This document shows positions 8,934-17,093 of a stretch of DNA of 64,000 nt, piece by piece. Location: NCBI RefSeq assembly GCF_006540085.1, contig NZ_BJOG01000002.1, forward strand, positions 1 to 64,000. The letters run 5' to 3'. The position numbers were made by a program, and so were the translations under genes. Source of the DNA: Microbacterium oxydans. Its GTDB lineage: Bacteria > Actinomycetota > Actinomycetes > Actinomycetales > Microbacteriaceae. The number at the start of each line of letters is the position of its first letter. Position 1 is the stretch's first letter. The notes under the pieces are model-generated. The model was not told where the DNA came from. It was given only the letters and a program-made list of their open reading frames with translations, and did no database searches.

Positions 8934-8963
8934 ACGCACCTCCGCGGATCCGCGGGGGTGCGT
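8934..8963 (+). terminator. Intrinsic terminator after metB
   Basis: A 14-pair stem (8934-8947 with 8950-8963) contains one T-G pair, with only two bases left in the tip as drawn, and is followed by TCTCCGTTCTC. Confidence 0.8.
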
Positions 8964-9002
8964 TCTCCGTTCTCGTCCGTGTGGAAGCGGTCCGGGCGGC
9001 GG

Positions 9003-9040
9003 TAACATGGGGGCTTCCCCTGGTCGAATCGATTCGACCA
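9003..9040 (+). promoter_or_regulatory. -10 box and perfect 20-bp palindrome before the MFS exporter
   Basis: TAACAT at 9003-9008 resembles a -10 box. A perfect palindrome follows at 9021-9040, with half-site TGGTCGAATC. It would lie just after the transcript start, a classic repressor position. No regulator gene is adjacent, so the protein that binds is unknown. Confidence 0.6.
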
Positions 9041-9069
9041 TTGCATCCCCTGAACTCTGGAAGGACGTC

Positions 9070-10470
9070 GTGTCCGACGCTCCCCGCACTGATTCCCTCC
9101 CCGTCGTGAAGGCGGAGGATTCCGCCGATGACGCACCGAAGATCTCGCCGCCGGAACGCACCGCGACGGGAAGCATCCGCATCCCGACCGCGACCGGCGC
9201 CATCCGCACCCTCGGCGCGAACCCCGCGACCGCGCCGATCATGCTGCACCCGGGCGATGCCATCTCCCTCGGCCGTCGCACGCTGTACATCATCCTGCTC
9301 GGCGCGCTCACGGCCCTCGGCCCGTTCACGATCGACCTCTACCTTCCCGCCTTCCCGGTTCTGGAGCAGGACTTCCAGACCACGGCAGCCGCCATCCAGC
9401 TGACCCTGACCGGAACGATGATCGGCTTCGCGCTCGGTCAACTGGTGGTCGGTCCGCTCAGCGACAAGGTCGGGCGCCGTGTGCCGCTCATCGCGGTGAC
9501 CGCTCTGCACGTGCTGGCCAGTGTGGGCGCAGCCTTCGCCCCGGATCTCGCGCTGCTCAGCGTGGCACGCGTGCTCATGGGTATCGGCGCTGCGGCCGGA
9601 GGAGTCGTGGCCATGGCGATCGTGCGCGACCTCTTCGGCGGGCGTCGACTCGTCGTCATGCTCTCGCGCCTCGCCCTGGTCTCCGGTGTGGCTCCGGTCA
9701 TCGCGCCGCTCATCGGCTCCTGGCTCCTCACGCTCATGCCGTGGCGCGGCATCTTCGGGGTGCTCGCGGCCTACGGCATCGTGATGCTGCTGTCGACGAT
9801 CCTGTTCATCCCGGAGACCCTTCCCGTCGCGCGGCGTCAGGACCGTGGCGGTGCCACCATGCTGCAGCGGTACCGTTCGGTGCTGTCCGATCGGGTGTTC
9901 CTGGGCGTGCTCGTGATCGGCGGAATGACGTTCTCCGGTCTGTTCTCGTACCTGTCGGCATCGCCCTTCCTGTTCCAGGTGACGCACGGGCTCGACGCGC
10001 AGCAGTACGGTCTGCTGTTCGCGGTGAACTCGCTCGGCGTCGTCGTCGGAGTCCAGACCGCGTCACGTCTGGCCGCGCGCTTCGGGCCGCAGTGGGTCAT
10101 GGCCTACTCCACCGCCGTGCTGCTCATCGCCGGAACGGCCATCATCGTCACCGACCAGCTCGGTCTCGGGCTGTGGGGTACGGTCATCCCGCTGTTCGTC
10201 TTCATGACGGCCTGCGGATTCACGTTCCCCAACGTGCAGGTCCTCGCGCTCGACCGTCATGGGAAGGCCGCAGGGACCGCCGCATCGATCATCGGTGCGA
10301 CCAACTTCGGTGTCGCCGGGCTCATCTCGCCGGTCGTGGGCTGGCTCTCGCATGACGCGGGTATCACCGCGACCACCATGGCCTCCGTCATGGTCGGCTG
10401 CGCCGCGATCGGCATCCTGTCGCTCTGGTTCGTGGTACGCCCGCGCACGGTCGGGATGCTCGCTCCCTGA
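9070..10470 (+). CDS. MFS multidrug exporter, Bcr/CflA type
   Basis: Proton-driven efflux permease of about 466 residues with 12 predicted membrane segments. The Bcr/CflA hallmarks are FTIDLYLPAFPVLEQDFQTT in the first segment and GPLSDKVGRRVPL in the second loop. A polar tail of about 70 residues precedes the first segment, which is longer than usual. I chose GTG 9070, which follows GGAAGGA; an in-frame ATG at 9007 would put the 20-bp palindrome inside the gene and has no ribosome site. Substrate unknown. Confidence 0.85.
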   Translation: MSDAPRTDSLPVVKAEDSADDAPKISPPERTATGSIRIPTATGAIRTLGANPATAPIMLHPGDAISLGRRTLYIILLGALTALGPFTIDLYLPAFPVLEQDFQTTAAAIQLTLTGTMIGFALGQLVVGPLSDKVGRRVPLIAVTALHVLASVGAAFAPDLALLSVARVLMGIGAAAGGVVAMAIVRDLFGGRRLVVMLSRLALVSGVAPVIAPLIGSWLLTLMPWRGIFGVLAAYGIVMLLSTILFIPETLPVARRQDRGGATMLQRYRSVLSDRVFLGVLVIGGMTFSGLFSYLSASPFLFQVTHGLDAQQYGLLFAVNSLGVVVGVQTASRLAARFGPQWVMAYSTAVLLIAGTAIIVTDQLGLGLWGTVIPLFVFMTACGFTFPNVQVLALDRHGKAAGTAASIIGATNFGVAGLISPVVGWLSHDAGITATTMASVMVGCAAIGILSLWFVVRPRTVGMLAP

Positions 10471-10501
10471 GCGTTCAGGCATCGTCCGACAGAATGGGAC
10501 G

Positions 10502-11134
10502 ATGAACAGGCGGATGCTGCTGTGGTGGGGAGTGGGCCTCCTCGCGCTCGCGACGATTCTCGGCGCCGTGGTGGTGTTCGCCTACCCGCAGACGCCGGGC
10601 TTCGACAACTGGTGGAACGACACCGTCGCGGGAGCGAGGGCCGACTGGATGGTCGACTTCGCCCTCGTCCTGAACTGGGTCGGCGGGGGATGGGTCGCGA
10701 TCTTCGGGGTGCCCTTGCTGGTGATCTTGGCGCTCGTGCTGGCGCGTCGGTGGCGCAGTGCGCTGTTCGCCGCGCTGTGTTTCGCCGCGAGCGCCGCCGG
10801 TGTGCAGGTGCTCAAGCAGCTGTTCGGCCGCGCTCGGCCGGACGACATGCTGGTGGTGAGCGACTACGGTTCCTTCCCCTCAGGGCATACCGCGAACGCC
10901 GCGACCATCGCCGTCGTGCTCTGGGTGCTGTTCCCGCGGGTCTGGGTGGCGATCGTCGGTGCGGCGTGGATCCTCGCAATGGCGCTCTCGCGCACCTTCC
11001 TGTCGGTGCACTGGGCCAGCGACACCCTCGGCGGCGCTCTGGTCGGTGCCGGCGTCGTGCTGGTGCTCGCCGCCTGGCTGCTTCCGTGGGTGCAGCAGAA
11101 CGGGAAGCCGGCGGTCGAGGCGCCGATAGGCTGA
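10502..11134 (+). CDS. PAP2-family membrane phosphatase
   Basis: Membrane phosphatase of 210 residues, probably acting on lipid phosphates such as undecaprenyl pyrophosphate or phosphatidic acid. The three catalytic motifs are visible in order: KQLFGRARP, PSGH in SFPSGHTANA, and SRTFLSVHWASD with the catalytic His. About five membrane segments. It stands between an exporter and an acetyltransferase with no clear functional link. Confidence 0.88.
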   Translation: MNRRMLLWWGVGLLALATILGAVVVFAYPQTPGFDNWWNDTVAGARADWMVDFALVLNWVGGGWVAIFGVPLLVILALVLARRWRSALFAALCFAASAAGVQVLKQLFGRARPDDMLVVSDYGSFPSGHTANAATIAVVLWVLFPRVWVAIVGAAWILAMALSRTFLSVHWASDTLGGALVGAGVVLVLAAWLLPWVQQNGKPAVEAPIG

Positions 11135-11163
11135 GAGGCCCCGTTCCCTCCAGAGGAGTCGTC

Positions 11164-11766
11164 TTGTCTCGCATCCGTCCGTACCGCCCCACCGATCGTG
11201 CCGCGCTGTACGAGATCTGCGTGAAGACGGCCGATGCCGGAGCGGATGCCACCGGCGTCCTCTCCGACGACTCGCTGTGGGGCGACCTGTTCGCCGTGCC
11301 CTACGCCGAGCGTCATCCGGACCTCGCGTGGGTGGTCGAGAGCGACGACGAGCGGACGATCGGCTACATCGTGGCGACCGACGACACCGACGACTTCTAC
11401 ACGTGGTTCCGAGAGGAGTGGTGGCCCGCCCTCGAGGCCCGCTACCCGCGACCGGCCGAGATCGTCACCCGCGAGGACAGGATGATCGACTACGGCTACA
11501 GCCGCGCGGCCGGCATCGAGCCGAACGTCGTCGACCACCCCGCCCACCTGCACATCGATCTGCTTCCGGAGACCCAGGGGCAGGGACTCGGGCGCCTACT
11601 CATCGAGACGCTGTTCGCCGAGCTGACCCGACGCGGAGTGCGCGGCCTGCACCTCGGCATCGACCCGGACAACACGGGCGCAGCCGCCTTCTACGAGCGC
11701 CTCGGCATGACGCGACTGCCGGCGGAACCGGGCGGACAGATCTACGGCGTGCGCTTCGACGACTGA
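11164..11766 (+). CDS. GNAT-family N-acetyltransferase
   Basis: Acetyltransferase of 200 residues. The acetyl-CoA loop is seen in HIDLLPETQGQGLGRLLIE, and the C-terminal motif is NTGAAAFYERLGM. The start is a TTG at 11164, preceded by AGAGGAG; no ATG or GTG fits better. It is 29 bases after the PAP2 gene and ends at a strong terminator. The acceptor substrate cannot be told. Confidence 0.82.
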   Translation: MSRIRPYRPTDRAALYEICVKTADAGADATGVLSDDSLWGDLFAVPYAERHPDLAWVVESDDERTIGYIVATDDTDDFYTWFREEWWPALEARYPRPAEIVTREDRMIDYGYSRAAGIEPNVVDHPAHLHIDLLPETQGQGLGRLLIETLFAELTRRGVRGLHLGIDPDNTGAAAFYERLGMTRLPAEPGGQIYGVRFDD

Positions 11767-11788
11767 GCGGAGGACCGCGCCCGACACG

Positions 11789-11828
11789 AACGAGAAAAGC
11801 CCCCGCTGGCGCGGAGGCTTTTCTCGTT
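11789..11828. terminator. Bidirectional terminator, first copy
   Basis: A 13-bp stem (11789-11801 with 11816-11828) with an inner CCGC/GCGG stem, followed by TTTT on the plus strand and starting with AA. It ends the acetyltransferase transcript. A second copy lies 110 bases further on. Confidence 0.8.
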
Positions 11829-11960
11829 TTCGGCGGTGACGGCGGGACTCCGGTGCTCGCTGCGCTCGCGCCTCCCCGAATCCCCAGCGCTCGATGAATA
11901 CGAGAAAAGCCCCCGCTGGCGCGGAGGCTTTTCTCGTTTTCGGCGGTGACGGCGGGATTC
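11791..11960. repeat. Direct repeat: terminator plus tRNA-Ser 3' end
   Basis: A 60-base unit occurs at 11791-11850 and 11901-11960 with a single mismatch (C/T at 11848/11958). Each copy holds the terminator and about 17 bases of the 3' end of tRNA-Ser. Only the second copy joins a whole tRNA. The gap contains the common actinobacterial string GCTCGCTGCGCTCGCG. The copy at 11831-11850 is therefore a tRNA-end fragment, either a local duplication or an old attachment site. Confidence 0.8.
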
Positions 11961-12028
11961 GAACCCGCGGTTGCTTGCACAACACACGCTTTCCAAGCGT
12001 GCTCCTTCGGCCGCTCGGACACGTCACC
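11944..12028 (-). tRNA. tRNA-Ser (GGA anticodon)
   Basis: Reads on the minus strand as an 85-base class II tRNA with a long variable arm. The acceptor arm GGTGACG pairs with CGTCACC, the anticodon loop TTGGAAA carries GGA, and the T arm has GGTTCGAATCC. The discriminator is G and CCA is not encoded. A terminator copy lies just beyond its 3' end at 11899-11938. Confidence 0.95.
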
Positions 12029-12116
12029 AAGGAACAACCTGTCCATCCTATCCGATGCGGGGAGGGCTGCGTGACAGGGCGGGAGTCCGCGCGCGAACGT
12101 CCATCGATGTGAAATA

Positions 12117-12179
12117 TTGCACGTCACCCGTCACGTGTATAGCCTCATGTGAGGACGTATCGTCTTCGATCGCGATACG
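12117..12179 (+). promoter_or_regulatory. Probable promoter region of the daptide-type operon
   Basis: TTGCAC (12117-12122) and TATAGC (12138-12143) are 15 bases apart, in an AT-rich pocket unusual for this genome. A perfect palindrome CCTCATGTGAGG follows at 12143-12154, and an inverted repeat CGTATCG/CGATACG lies at 12156-12162 and 12173-12179. These could bind a regulator; none is encoded in the cluster. The spacing is short, so the promoter call is tentative. Confidence 0.45.
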
Positions 12180-12198
12180 ACGTTTCTCTGGGGGAAGC

Positions 12199-13269
12199 AT
12201 GCAGGCGAGTTCGACGATGACGAGACGCAGCCACCGCACCGTGACGGCTTTCGAGCAATACGTGAGCGGACGGCGTGCTCTCGGCGATGGGGCGGTGTTC
12301 TTCCTCGAGACGGCGACGCATCTGGCCGATGTGCTCCGGGAGGCGGGGCGGAACGACGTCGTGTTCACGCCGTCGCGTTCGACCTCCTTCGCGCAGGAGA
12401 ACGTCATGGAGTACGGCGGTCGTTTCCGCGAGCCGGGTGACCGACTGGTGCTCGACGCTCATCACGTCGTCGAGCTGCAGGAGTACGTCGCCGCGCCGTT
12501 CCTCTCGATCGTCTCGCCCACCGTCATCCGTCAGGGAAGCGCCGAAGGGCTTGCTGCCTTCCTCAGCGATGCCGACACGGCCAGAGACGACGGGATCTTC
12601 GTCGGCCAGCTGCTGAGCCCCATGGCGACTCTGGAATCCCGCGCGTCGTTCCTCGCCAGCGCTGCGTGCGGTGGCGGCCTCGTCCGCGTGCACGTGACGG
12701 CGGACGGAGAGTATCGCGACGGCCCGGACGGAGCGCTACTCGGCCAGGTGGGCGACGCGAGAGCGGAAGTGCGGGTCGCCGCCGACGGAGTCGGCGGACG
12801 CGGAAGGCCGTTCGCCCGCATCATGGATCCTCGCGTGCTCGATGCCGACCTCGACGACCGTCCGTGGTTCGGGCGCTACCTGGCAGCGCTCGATGCGCTG
12901 CGGGATTGGCGCGGGAGCCGTGGCCGTCCGACCATCTCCGGCTTCGGGGGACACCTCATCAGAGCCTTGGACGAGAGTGCGGCGTTTCCCGTCGTCGTGT
13001 CGGCCGACGCTCCTCTGCTCATGACGGACGACGGAGAGGAGTATGTCCTGGTCGATCCGCATCGCCGCATACATCTCCGACTCGGAATCGATGCTGCGCG
13101 GGCAACCGAATGCCTGCTGGCCACCGGAGACGAGTCATCGGCGACAGGGTTGCTGGCCTTCGAACTCGGCGTGCGGCCGACGGGCATCGCGCCGCTGATG
13201 CACAGACTCGGCGACCAGCTGCGCGATGCGGGGATCGATCTCGGCGCGAGTCGGCGGGCCGCCTCCTGA
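12199..13269 (+). CDS. Daptide-cluster recognition-type protein, copy 1
   Basis: A 356-residue protein with no membrane segment or catalytic motif I recognise. It is clearly paralogous to the next gene: both have a VELQ(E/D)YVAA block, a stretch of the form DARDDGIF/ARDTGVF, and a GRY...ISGFG block at similar positions. In daptide clusters a protein of this kind (MpaB) is taken to recognise the precursor leader, so that is the likely role; the assignment rests on position. The ATG at 12199 follows GGGGGAAG; an in-frame ATG at 12217 is possible. First gene of the cluster; its TGA overlaps the next ATG by one base. Confidence 0.7.
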   Translation: MQASSTMTRRSHRTVTAFEQYVSGRRALGDGAVFFLETATHLADVLREAGRNDVVFTPSRSTSFAQENVMEYGGRFREPGDRLVLDAHHVVELQEYVAAPFLSIVSPTVIRQGSAEGLAAFLSDADTARDDGIFVGQLLSPMATLESRASFLASAACGGGLVRVHVTADGEYRDGPDGALLGQVGDARAEVRVAADGVGGRGRPFARIMDPRVLDADLDDRPWFGRYLAALDALRDWRGSRGRPTISGFGGHLIRALDESAAFPVVVSADAPLLMTDDGEEYVLVDPHRRIHLRLGIDAARATECLLATGDESSATGLLAFELGVRPTGIAPLMHRLGDQLRDAGIDLGASRRAAS

Positions 13270-14312
13270 TGCCCGGGCAGAACGCGACGGATCCGCACCT
13301 CCTCGGAGCGCGAGCATTCCGGGAGTGGATCACCGGAGAGCGGGAGCATCACTCACGGATCTTCTTCGTGGAGCGCGGTGCTGAGACGGATGCCGTCCGC
13401 CACGTGGCGGGGAGCGACGACCTGGTCCTGCTGCCCGAGGGCACCCCGTCGTGGGAGGGCGTCGCCGGCGTCGGCAGGTACGACGGCGCCGTGAGTGAGC
13501 CCGGGGACGAGGTGTTCTTCGGTGAGCGCGGCGTCGAGCTCCAGGACTACGTCGCCGCGGCGTTCATCCAGATCATCGGGCCCACGGCGGTCCGGTTCTT
13601 CGATGCCTCCAGCTGGCAGGCCTTCATCGACGACGCGGAACTCGCTCGGGACACGGGGGTGTTCCCGACGGCGTTGATCGATCCGCGCGTGCTCTTGGCC
13701 GATCGGCACACGCTATCGGTGCCCGACGGTTCCGATGTCCCGAGCGCGTTGCACATCGGTGACGACGGAGCCGTCAGAGCCGGCGTGCAGGGCGAGGTGC
13801 TCGGAGAGGTCGGCGACCTGCCTGCGATCCTCGCCACCCCGTTGCCGCGCGCGGCCTCCCTGTCCGGCATCGCGCCGAGGGAGCGGATCGCCGGCGACCT
13901 CGGAGCTCACGAGTGGATCGGGCGCTACCTCCGGGCCACCGACCTCATCAAGATGCTCGGGCTCGGGAACGGGACGGCGCGGATCTCGGGCTTCGGCTGG
14001 CTGCTCGTCGACGACGACCTCGCCGACGCCGAGCCCCGCTCATCGGACCCCTTCCTCCTCGACACCCCGGAAGGCTTCGTGCTCGCGGACACGACGACTC
14101 TGCGTCGTCAGCTGCTCTCACCGCAGACGGCCCGCGTCGTGGCCCTCGTCCAGACCTCGAGCACACCCGACCGCGCGACGGAACGCGTGGCCCGCGCGCT
14201 CGGCATTCCGGACGACCACGCCAGAGCGCTGTGCCGCGAGGCGGTTATCGCGCTGGGGATCCACGGCGGCAGACCTCTCTCCGGACGGCTTACAGAGGAG
14301 GCGCCACGATGA
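13269..14312 (+). CDS. Daptide-cluster recognition-type protein, copy 2
   Basis: A 347-residue paralogue of the preceding gene, sharing the VELQDYVAAAF, ELARDTGVF and GRYLRATD...ISGFGWLL blocks. The C-terminal part (RVARALGIPDDHARALCREAV) looks like a small helical domain. Start ATG 13269 overlaps the upstream stop by one base, and its own stop overlaps the aminotransferase start by four. One of the pair probably corresponds to mpaB of the described system, but I cannot tell which. They may form a heteromer or serve different precursors. Confidence 0.7.
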   Translation: MPGQNATDPHLLGARAFREWITGEREHHSRIFFVERGAETDAVRHVAGSDDLVLLPEGTPSWEGVAGVGRYDGAVSEPGDEVFFGERGVELQDYVAAAFIQIIGPTAVRFFDASSWQAFIDDAELARDTGVFPTALIDPRVLLADRHTLSVPDGSDVPSALHIGDDGAVRAGVQGEVLGEVGDLPAILATPLPRAASLSGIAPRERIAGDLGAHEWIGRYLRATDLIKMLGLGNGTARISGFGWLLVDDDLADAEPRSSDPFLLDTPEGFVLADTTTLRRQLLSPQTARVVALVQTSSTPDRATERVARALGIPDDHARALCREAVIALGIHGGRPLSGRLTEEAPR

Positions 14313-15568
14313 CCGCACCGCACGCCCTGTGGACGTCGATGCTCCCCGCGGACACGACCTTCGCGCCGGATCGCGTCGCCGTCGGCGCCACCGGACACCG
14401 GATCGCGTTCGCCGACGGCTCCACGCGCCTGTGCGCCACGAGCGGCCTCTGGAACGTGCCGCTCGGTTTCGGGAACCCGGCCATCGGCGAGGCCGTCGCC
14501 AGGGTCACGCATGACGCGTCGTACCTGTCGCTGTTCCGGGCGCCGCATCGCTACGCCGAAGACGCGGCGGATGCCCTCATCGAGCTCGCCGGTCCTGGCC
14601 GGTACGACCGGGTCATCTTCTCCACCTCGGGTGGTGCGGCGAACGACGCGGCCATGAAGCTCGCACGGCAGTACTGGGCGCAGACCGGCTCGGCGGCTCG
14701 GTCGCTGGTCGTGGGGTTGAAGGGCAGCTATCACGGCACCATGTACGGCAGCCACGTCCTCAGCGGGGACGACCTGCTGCAGTCCGTCTACGGCGTCGAC
14801 CGTCGCGCGGTCCGCCACGTCTCCCACGCCGACGACGGCGAGGAGCTGGCCGCGCTGTTGCAGCGGGAAGGCACCAGAGTGGCCTCGGTCGTCGTGGAGC
14901 CCGTGCTCGGCAGCGGCGCATATGCGCTGTCCCGTGCGTTCGTCGAGCGCCTTCTCGCGCTGCGCGAACAGTACGGATTCCTGATCGTCGCGGACGAGGT
15001 CGCGACGGGATTCGGGCGCACCGGGATCATGTTCGCCACCGACAGGTGGGCCGCGCCGCCCGACGTGCTCATCCTCTCGAAAGCGCTGACGAACGGCGTG
15101 ATGGGCGCCGCCGCCCTCCTGATCGGTCCGCGTATCGCCACGGCATTCATCCGAGGCGGGTGGACGTTCGTCCACGGTGAGACGCAGGCCGGAACCCCGG
15201 CGTGTGCCGCGGCCATCGTCGCGGTGATCGAGGAACTGCGGCGCATCGACGTGGAGACCGTCACCCAGGCGCTCGCGACCGAGGTGCAGGACCTGGCCGC
15301 GCGGCTGAAAGCGGACGGCGTGGTGACCGAGATCACCGGGAGCGGATGCTTCGTCGGTCTGGGTCTGCGACACCCCGACGAGACGGGGCTGTCCGGCCCG
15401 GAGGTGCTGGAGGTCGTCTCGGCCATCGCCCGCTGCGGTGTGCTGGTGCAGCCGGGCCCGAGCTCCATCGAGCTGATACCCGCGTACGGATTCGACGCGG
15501 CGGAGCTCCGCGAGACCGAGACCGCGGTGCGAGCGGGGCTCGCCCACACGCGGGGTGCAGCGGCATGA
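14309..15568 (+). CDS. mpaD: Daptide-type aminotransferase (class III, PLP)
   Basis: Class III aminotransferase of 419 residues. The PLP lysine is K258 in LILSKALTNG, the ring Asp is in VADEVATGFGRTG (D229), and STSGGAANDAAMKLAR binds the cofactor phosphate. In the daptide pathway this enzyme adds an amino group to the C-terminal ketone made from Thr. Starts at ATG 14309, overlapping the preceding stop by four bases, and overlaps the next gene the same way. The symbol follows the described mpa cluster by family and context. Confidence 0.88.
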   Translation: MTAPHALWTSMLPADTTFAPDRVAVGATGHRIAFADGSTRLCATSGLWNVPLGFGNPAIGEAVARVTHDASYLSLFRAPHRYAEDAADALIELAGPGRYDRVIFSTSGGAANDAAMKLARQYWAQTGSAARSLVVGLKGSYHGTMYGSHVLSGDDLLQSVYGVDRRAVRHVSHADDGEELAALLQREGTRVASVVVEPVLGSGAYALSRAFVERLLALREQYGFLIVADEVATGFGRTGIMFATDRWAAPPDVLILSKALTNGVMGAAALLIGPRIATAFIRGGWTFVHGETQAGTPACAAAIVAVIEELRRIDVETVTQALATEVQDLAARLKADGVVTEITGSGCFVGLGLRHPDETGLSGPEVLEVVSAIARCGVLVQPGPSSIELIPAYGFDAAELRETETAVRAGLAHTRGAAA

Positions 15569-16755
15569 TCACGGACTTCTCGGCGCGTGTGCCCACGCTG
15601 TGGTACGGAGACGGGAGCGCATCGCGCACGATCACGCGCCTCACCGCCGGACACGACACCCTCGTGATCGCGGACACGGCCGTCCCGTCGTCGCACCTGG
15701 CCGGATGCGCGGCACGGCGGATCGACGTCGACGCGCAACGGGCGGACGTGACGACCGTGCGGGAGATCGCGCGGCAGATCATCCGCCGTCCGCCGCGGAG
15801 GGTCGTGGCCGTCGGGGGCGGGAGCATTCTCGATGCGAGCAAGATCGCCGCGCTCGTGCTCGTGTCTCGACGGATGTTCGATTACGCCATCGGCCACGCG
15901 TCGCGATCGGCCCTCACCGTACTGCCCGATGCGGCGCCGGCTGTCGACCTCCTGGCCGTGCCGACCACGCTCGGCACCTCGTCGGAGACGAACTGCGTGG
16001 CCGTTCTCGAGAACGACCAGGGCTACCGTCTCATCGTCGGCCGTGCTCTGCGACCGCGGCATGCCGTGCTCGATCCGCGCCAGCTGAGCTCCCTCCCCTC
16101 CGCGGCGGTGACCGAGGGGGCGCTGGAGGCGTTCCTCCGTGTCGCCGGTGCCTCGACGAGTCCTCGGCGAACGGACAGAGCGCGCAGAGACGCCAGCGTC
16201 CTCGGCAGGGCCCTCCTCGCGGCGGCGTCGCACGACACCGTCTCGACTGCGGGACGATCGCGTCTGGCACGTCTCAGCGCCGCCACGCAGCGCACATCGG
16301 CGCTGCGTGGCGGCGATCCCTTCAGCGCGCGGCACTGGTACCTCGCGAACGAGGTGGCGTTCCGACTGGGCGTTCGCAAGATGGTCGCCACGGCGGCGGT
16401 CTGCGGCGCCGTCTGGCGCCGCATCGGCGCCGGGGACTCACGATGGGGCGATGCGCGCAGCCTGGAGCGCTTCTGGACCGAGGTCGCCGGCGTGATCGAC
16501 CTGCCCGTCGATCCCGCCACCGGCATCGAGGCACTCGTCGAGCGATGGCGGATCCCGCTTCCGTCACGCCCCGCGGCCCATGAGATGCGCCACATCGCAC
16601 TCACCACGGAGCGCGCATGGGGAAACCGTCAGCCGATGCTGCCCGGCCTGGTCGAAGGCGACTTCCACGACGTGCTCCGCGAATCCCGCTGGAGCAGCCA
16701 CGCGGTCGGTGCAGGTGACCGACCGTCGATGTTCGAGCCGAAGGAGGTGAAGTGA
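15565..16755 (+). CDS. mpaC: Daptide-type oxidative decarboxylase (iron-ADH fold)
   Basis: A 396-residue member of the dehydroquinate synthase/iron alcohol dehydrogenase fold. The NAD-binding signature GGGSILDASK is at 84-93 and PTTLGTSSE at 133-141. In daptides this enzyme oxidises the side-chain alcohol of the C-terminal Thr so that CO2 is lost and a ketone remains. The usual metal motif DxxxH is not present: by my alignment the stretch AAVTEGALEAF (180-190) replaces it. Its stop is immediately followed by the first precursor's ATG, with that gene's ribosome site inside this one. Confidence 0.85.
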   Translation: MITDFSARVPTLWYGDGSASRTITRLTAGHDTLVIADTAVPSSHLAGCAARRIDVDAQRADVTTVREIARQIIRRPPRRVVAVGGGSILDASKIAALVLVSRRMFDYAIGHASRSALTVLPDAAPAVDLLAVPTTLGTSSETNCVAVLENDQGYRLIVGRALRPRHAVLDPRQLSSLPSAAVTEGALEAFLRVAGASTSPRRTDRARRDASVLGRALLAAASHDTVSTAGRSRLARLSAATQRTSALRGGDPFSARHWYLANEVAFRLGVRKMVATAAVCGAVWRRIGAGDSRWGDARSLERFWTEVAGVIDLPVDPATGIEALVERWRIPLPSRPAAHEMRHIALTTERAWGNRQPMLPGLVEGDFHDVLRESRWSSHAVGAGDRPSMFEPKEVK

Positions 16756-16890
16756 ATGAAGGAGAACACGCAGAAGACGATCCAGTTCCAGGAGCTGGAC
16801 GCGATGGAGGCGCCGAGCTGGGACAGCTTCTATCAGGGCGTGATCGGTGCTCTGGTCCTCATCGGGATCGGCGCGGCCGCTGCCACCTGA
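16756..16890 (+). CDS. mpaA1: Daptide-type precursor peptide 1
   Basis: A 44-residue RiPP precursor. The leader ends in FQELDAMEA, a motif shared by all three precursors, and the probable core of about 25 residues starts PSWDSFYQGV and runs through a hydrophobic Gly/Ala-rich helix to a final Thr. The C-terminal Thr is the residue processed by the decarboxylase, aminotransferase and methyltransferase. A near-perfect ribosome site AAGGAGGTG lies six bases before the ATG. The cleavage site is inferred from the motif. Confidence 0.9.
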   Translation: MKENTQKTIQFQELDAMEAPSWDSFYQGVIGALVLIGIGAAAAT

Positions 16891-16931
16891 CGCGATCCCG
16901 ACGAGGTGGTCGACATCGGAAAGGAGGAAAC

Positions 16932-17057
16932 ATGCAAGCCGCAATGCCGACGCTCGAATTCACAGAGCTCGAAGCCATGGACGCGCTGAACGACACCGAT
17001 GACTACATGCGGGGATTCGCCGTGGGCGTCATCATCGGAATTCTCGCTCTGACCTAG
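16932..17057 (+). CDS. mpaA2: Daptide-type precursor peptide 2
   Basis: A 41-residue precursor with leader motif FTELEAMDA and a core of about 23 residues (LNDTDDYMRG... ending ILALT). The core starts acidic and ends in a hydrophobic stretch with the required C-terminal Thr. The ATG at 16932 follows AAGGAGGAAAC. The stop is TAG. A frame upstream is open but has no better start. Confidence 0.9.
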   Translation: MQAAMPTLEFTELEAMDALNDTDDYMRGFAVGVIIGILALT

Positions 17058-17093
17058 ACAGCTGCCGAACGGACCAATCGAAGGAGGTGCACT

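Noticed and set aside
9007..9069. ATG 9007 as start of the MFS exporter
   Set aside because: No ribosome site, and it would place the 20-bp palindrome inside the gene. GTG 9070 has GGAAGGA before it.
11831..11850. A second tRNA-Ser
   Set aside because: Only about 20 bases of the T and acceptor end are present; no anticodon arm.
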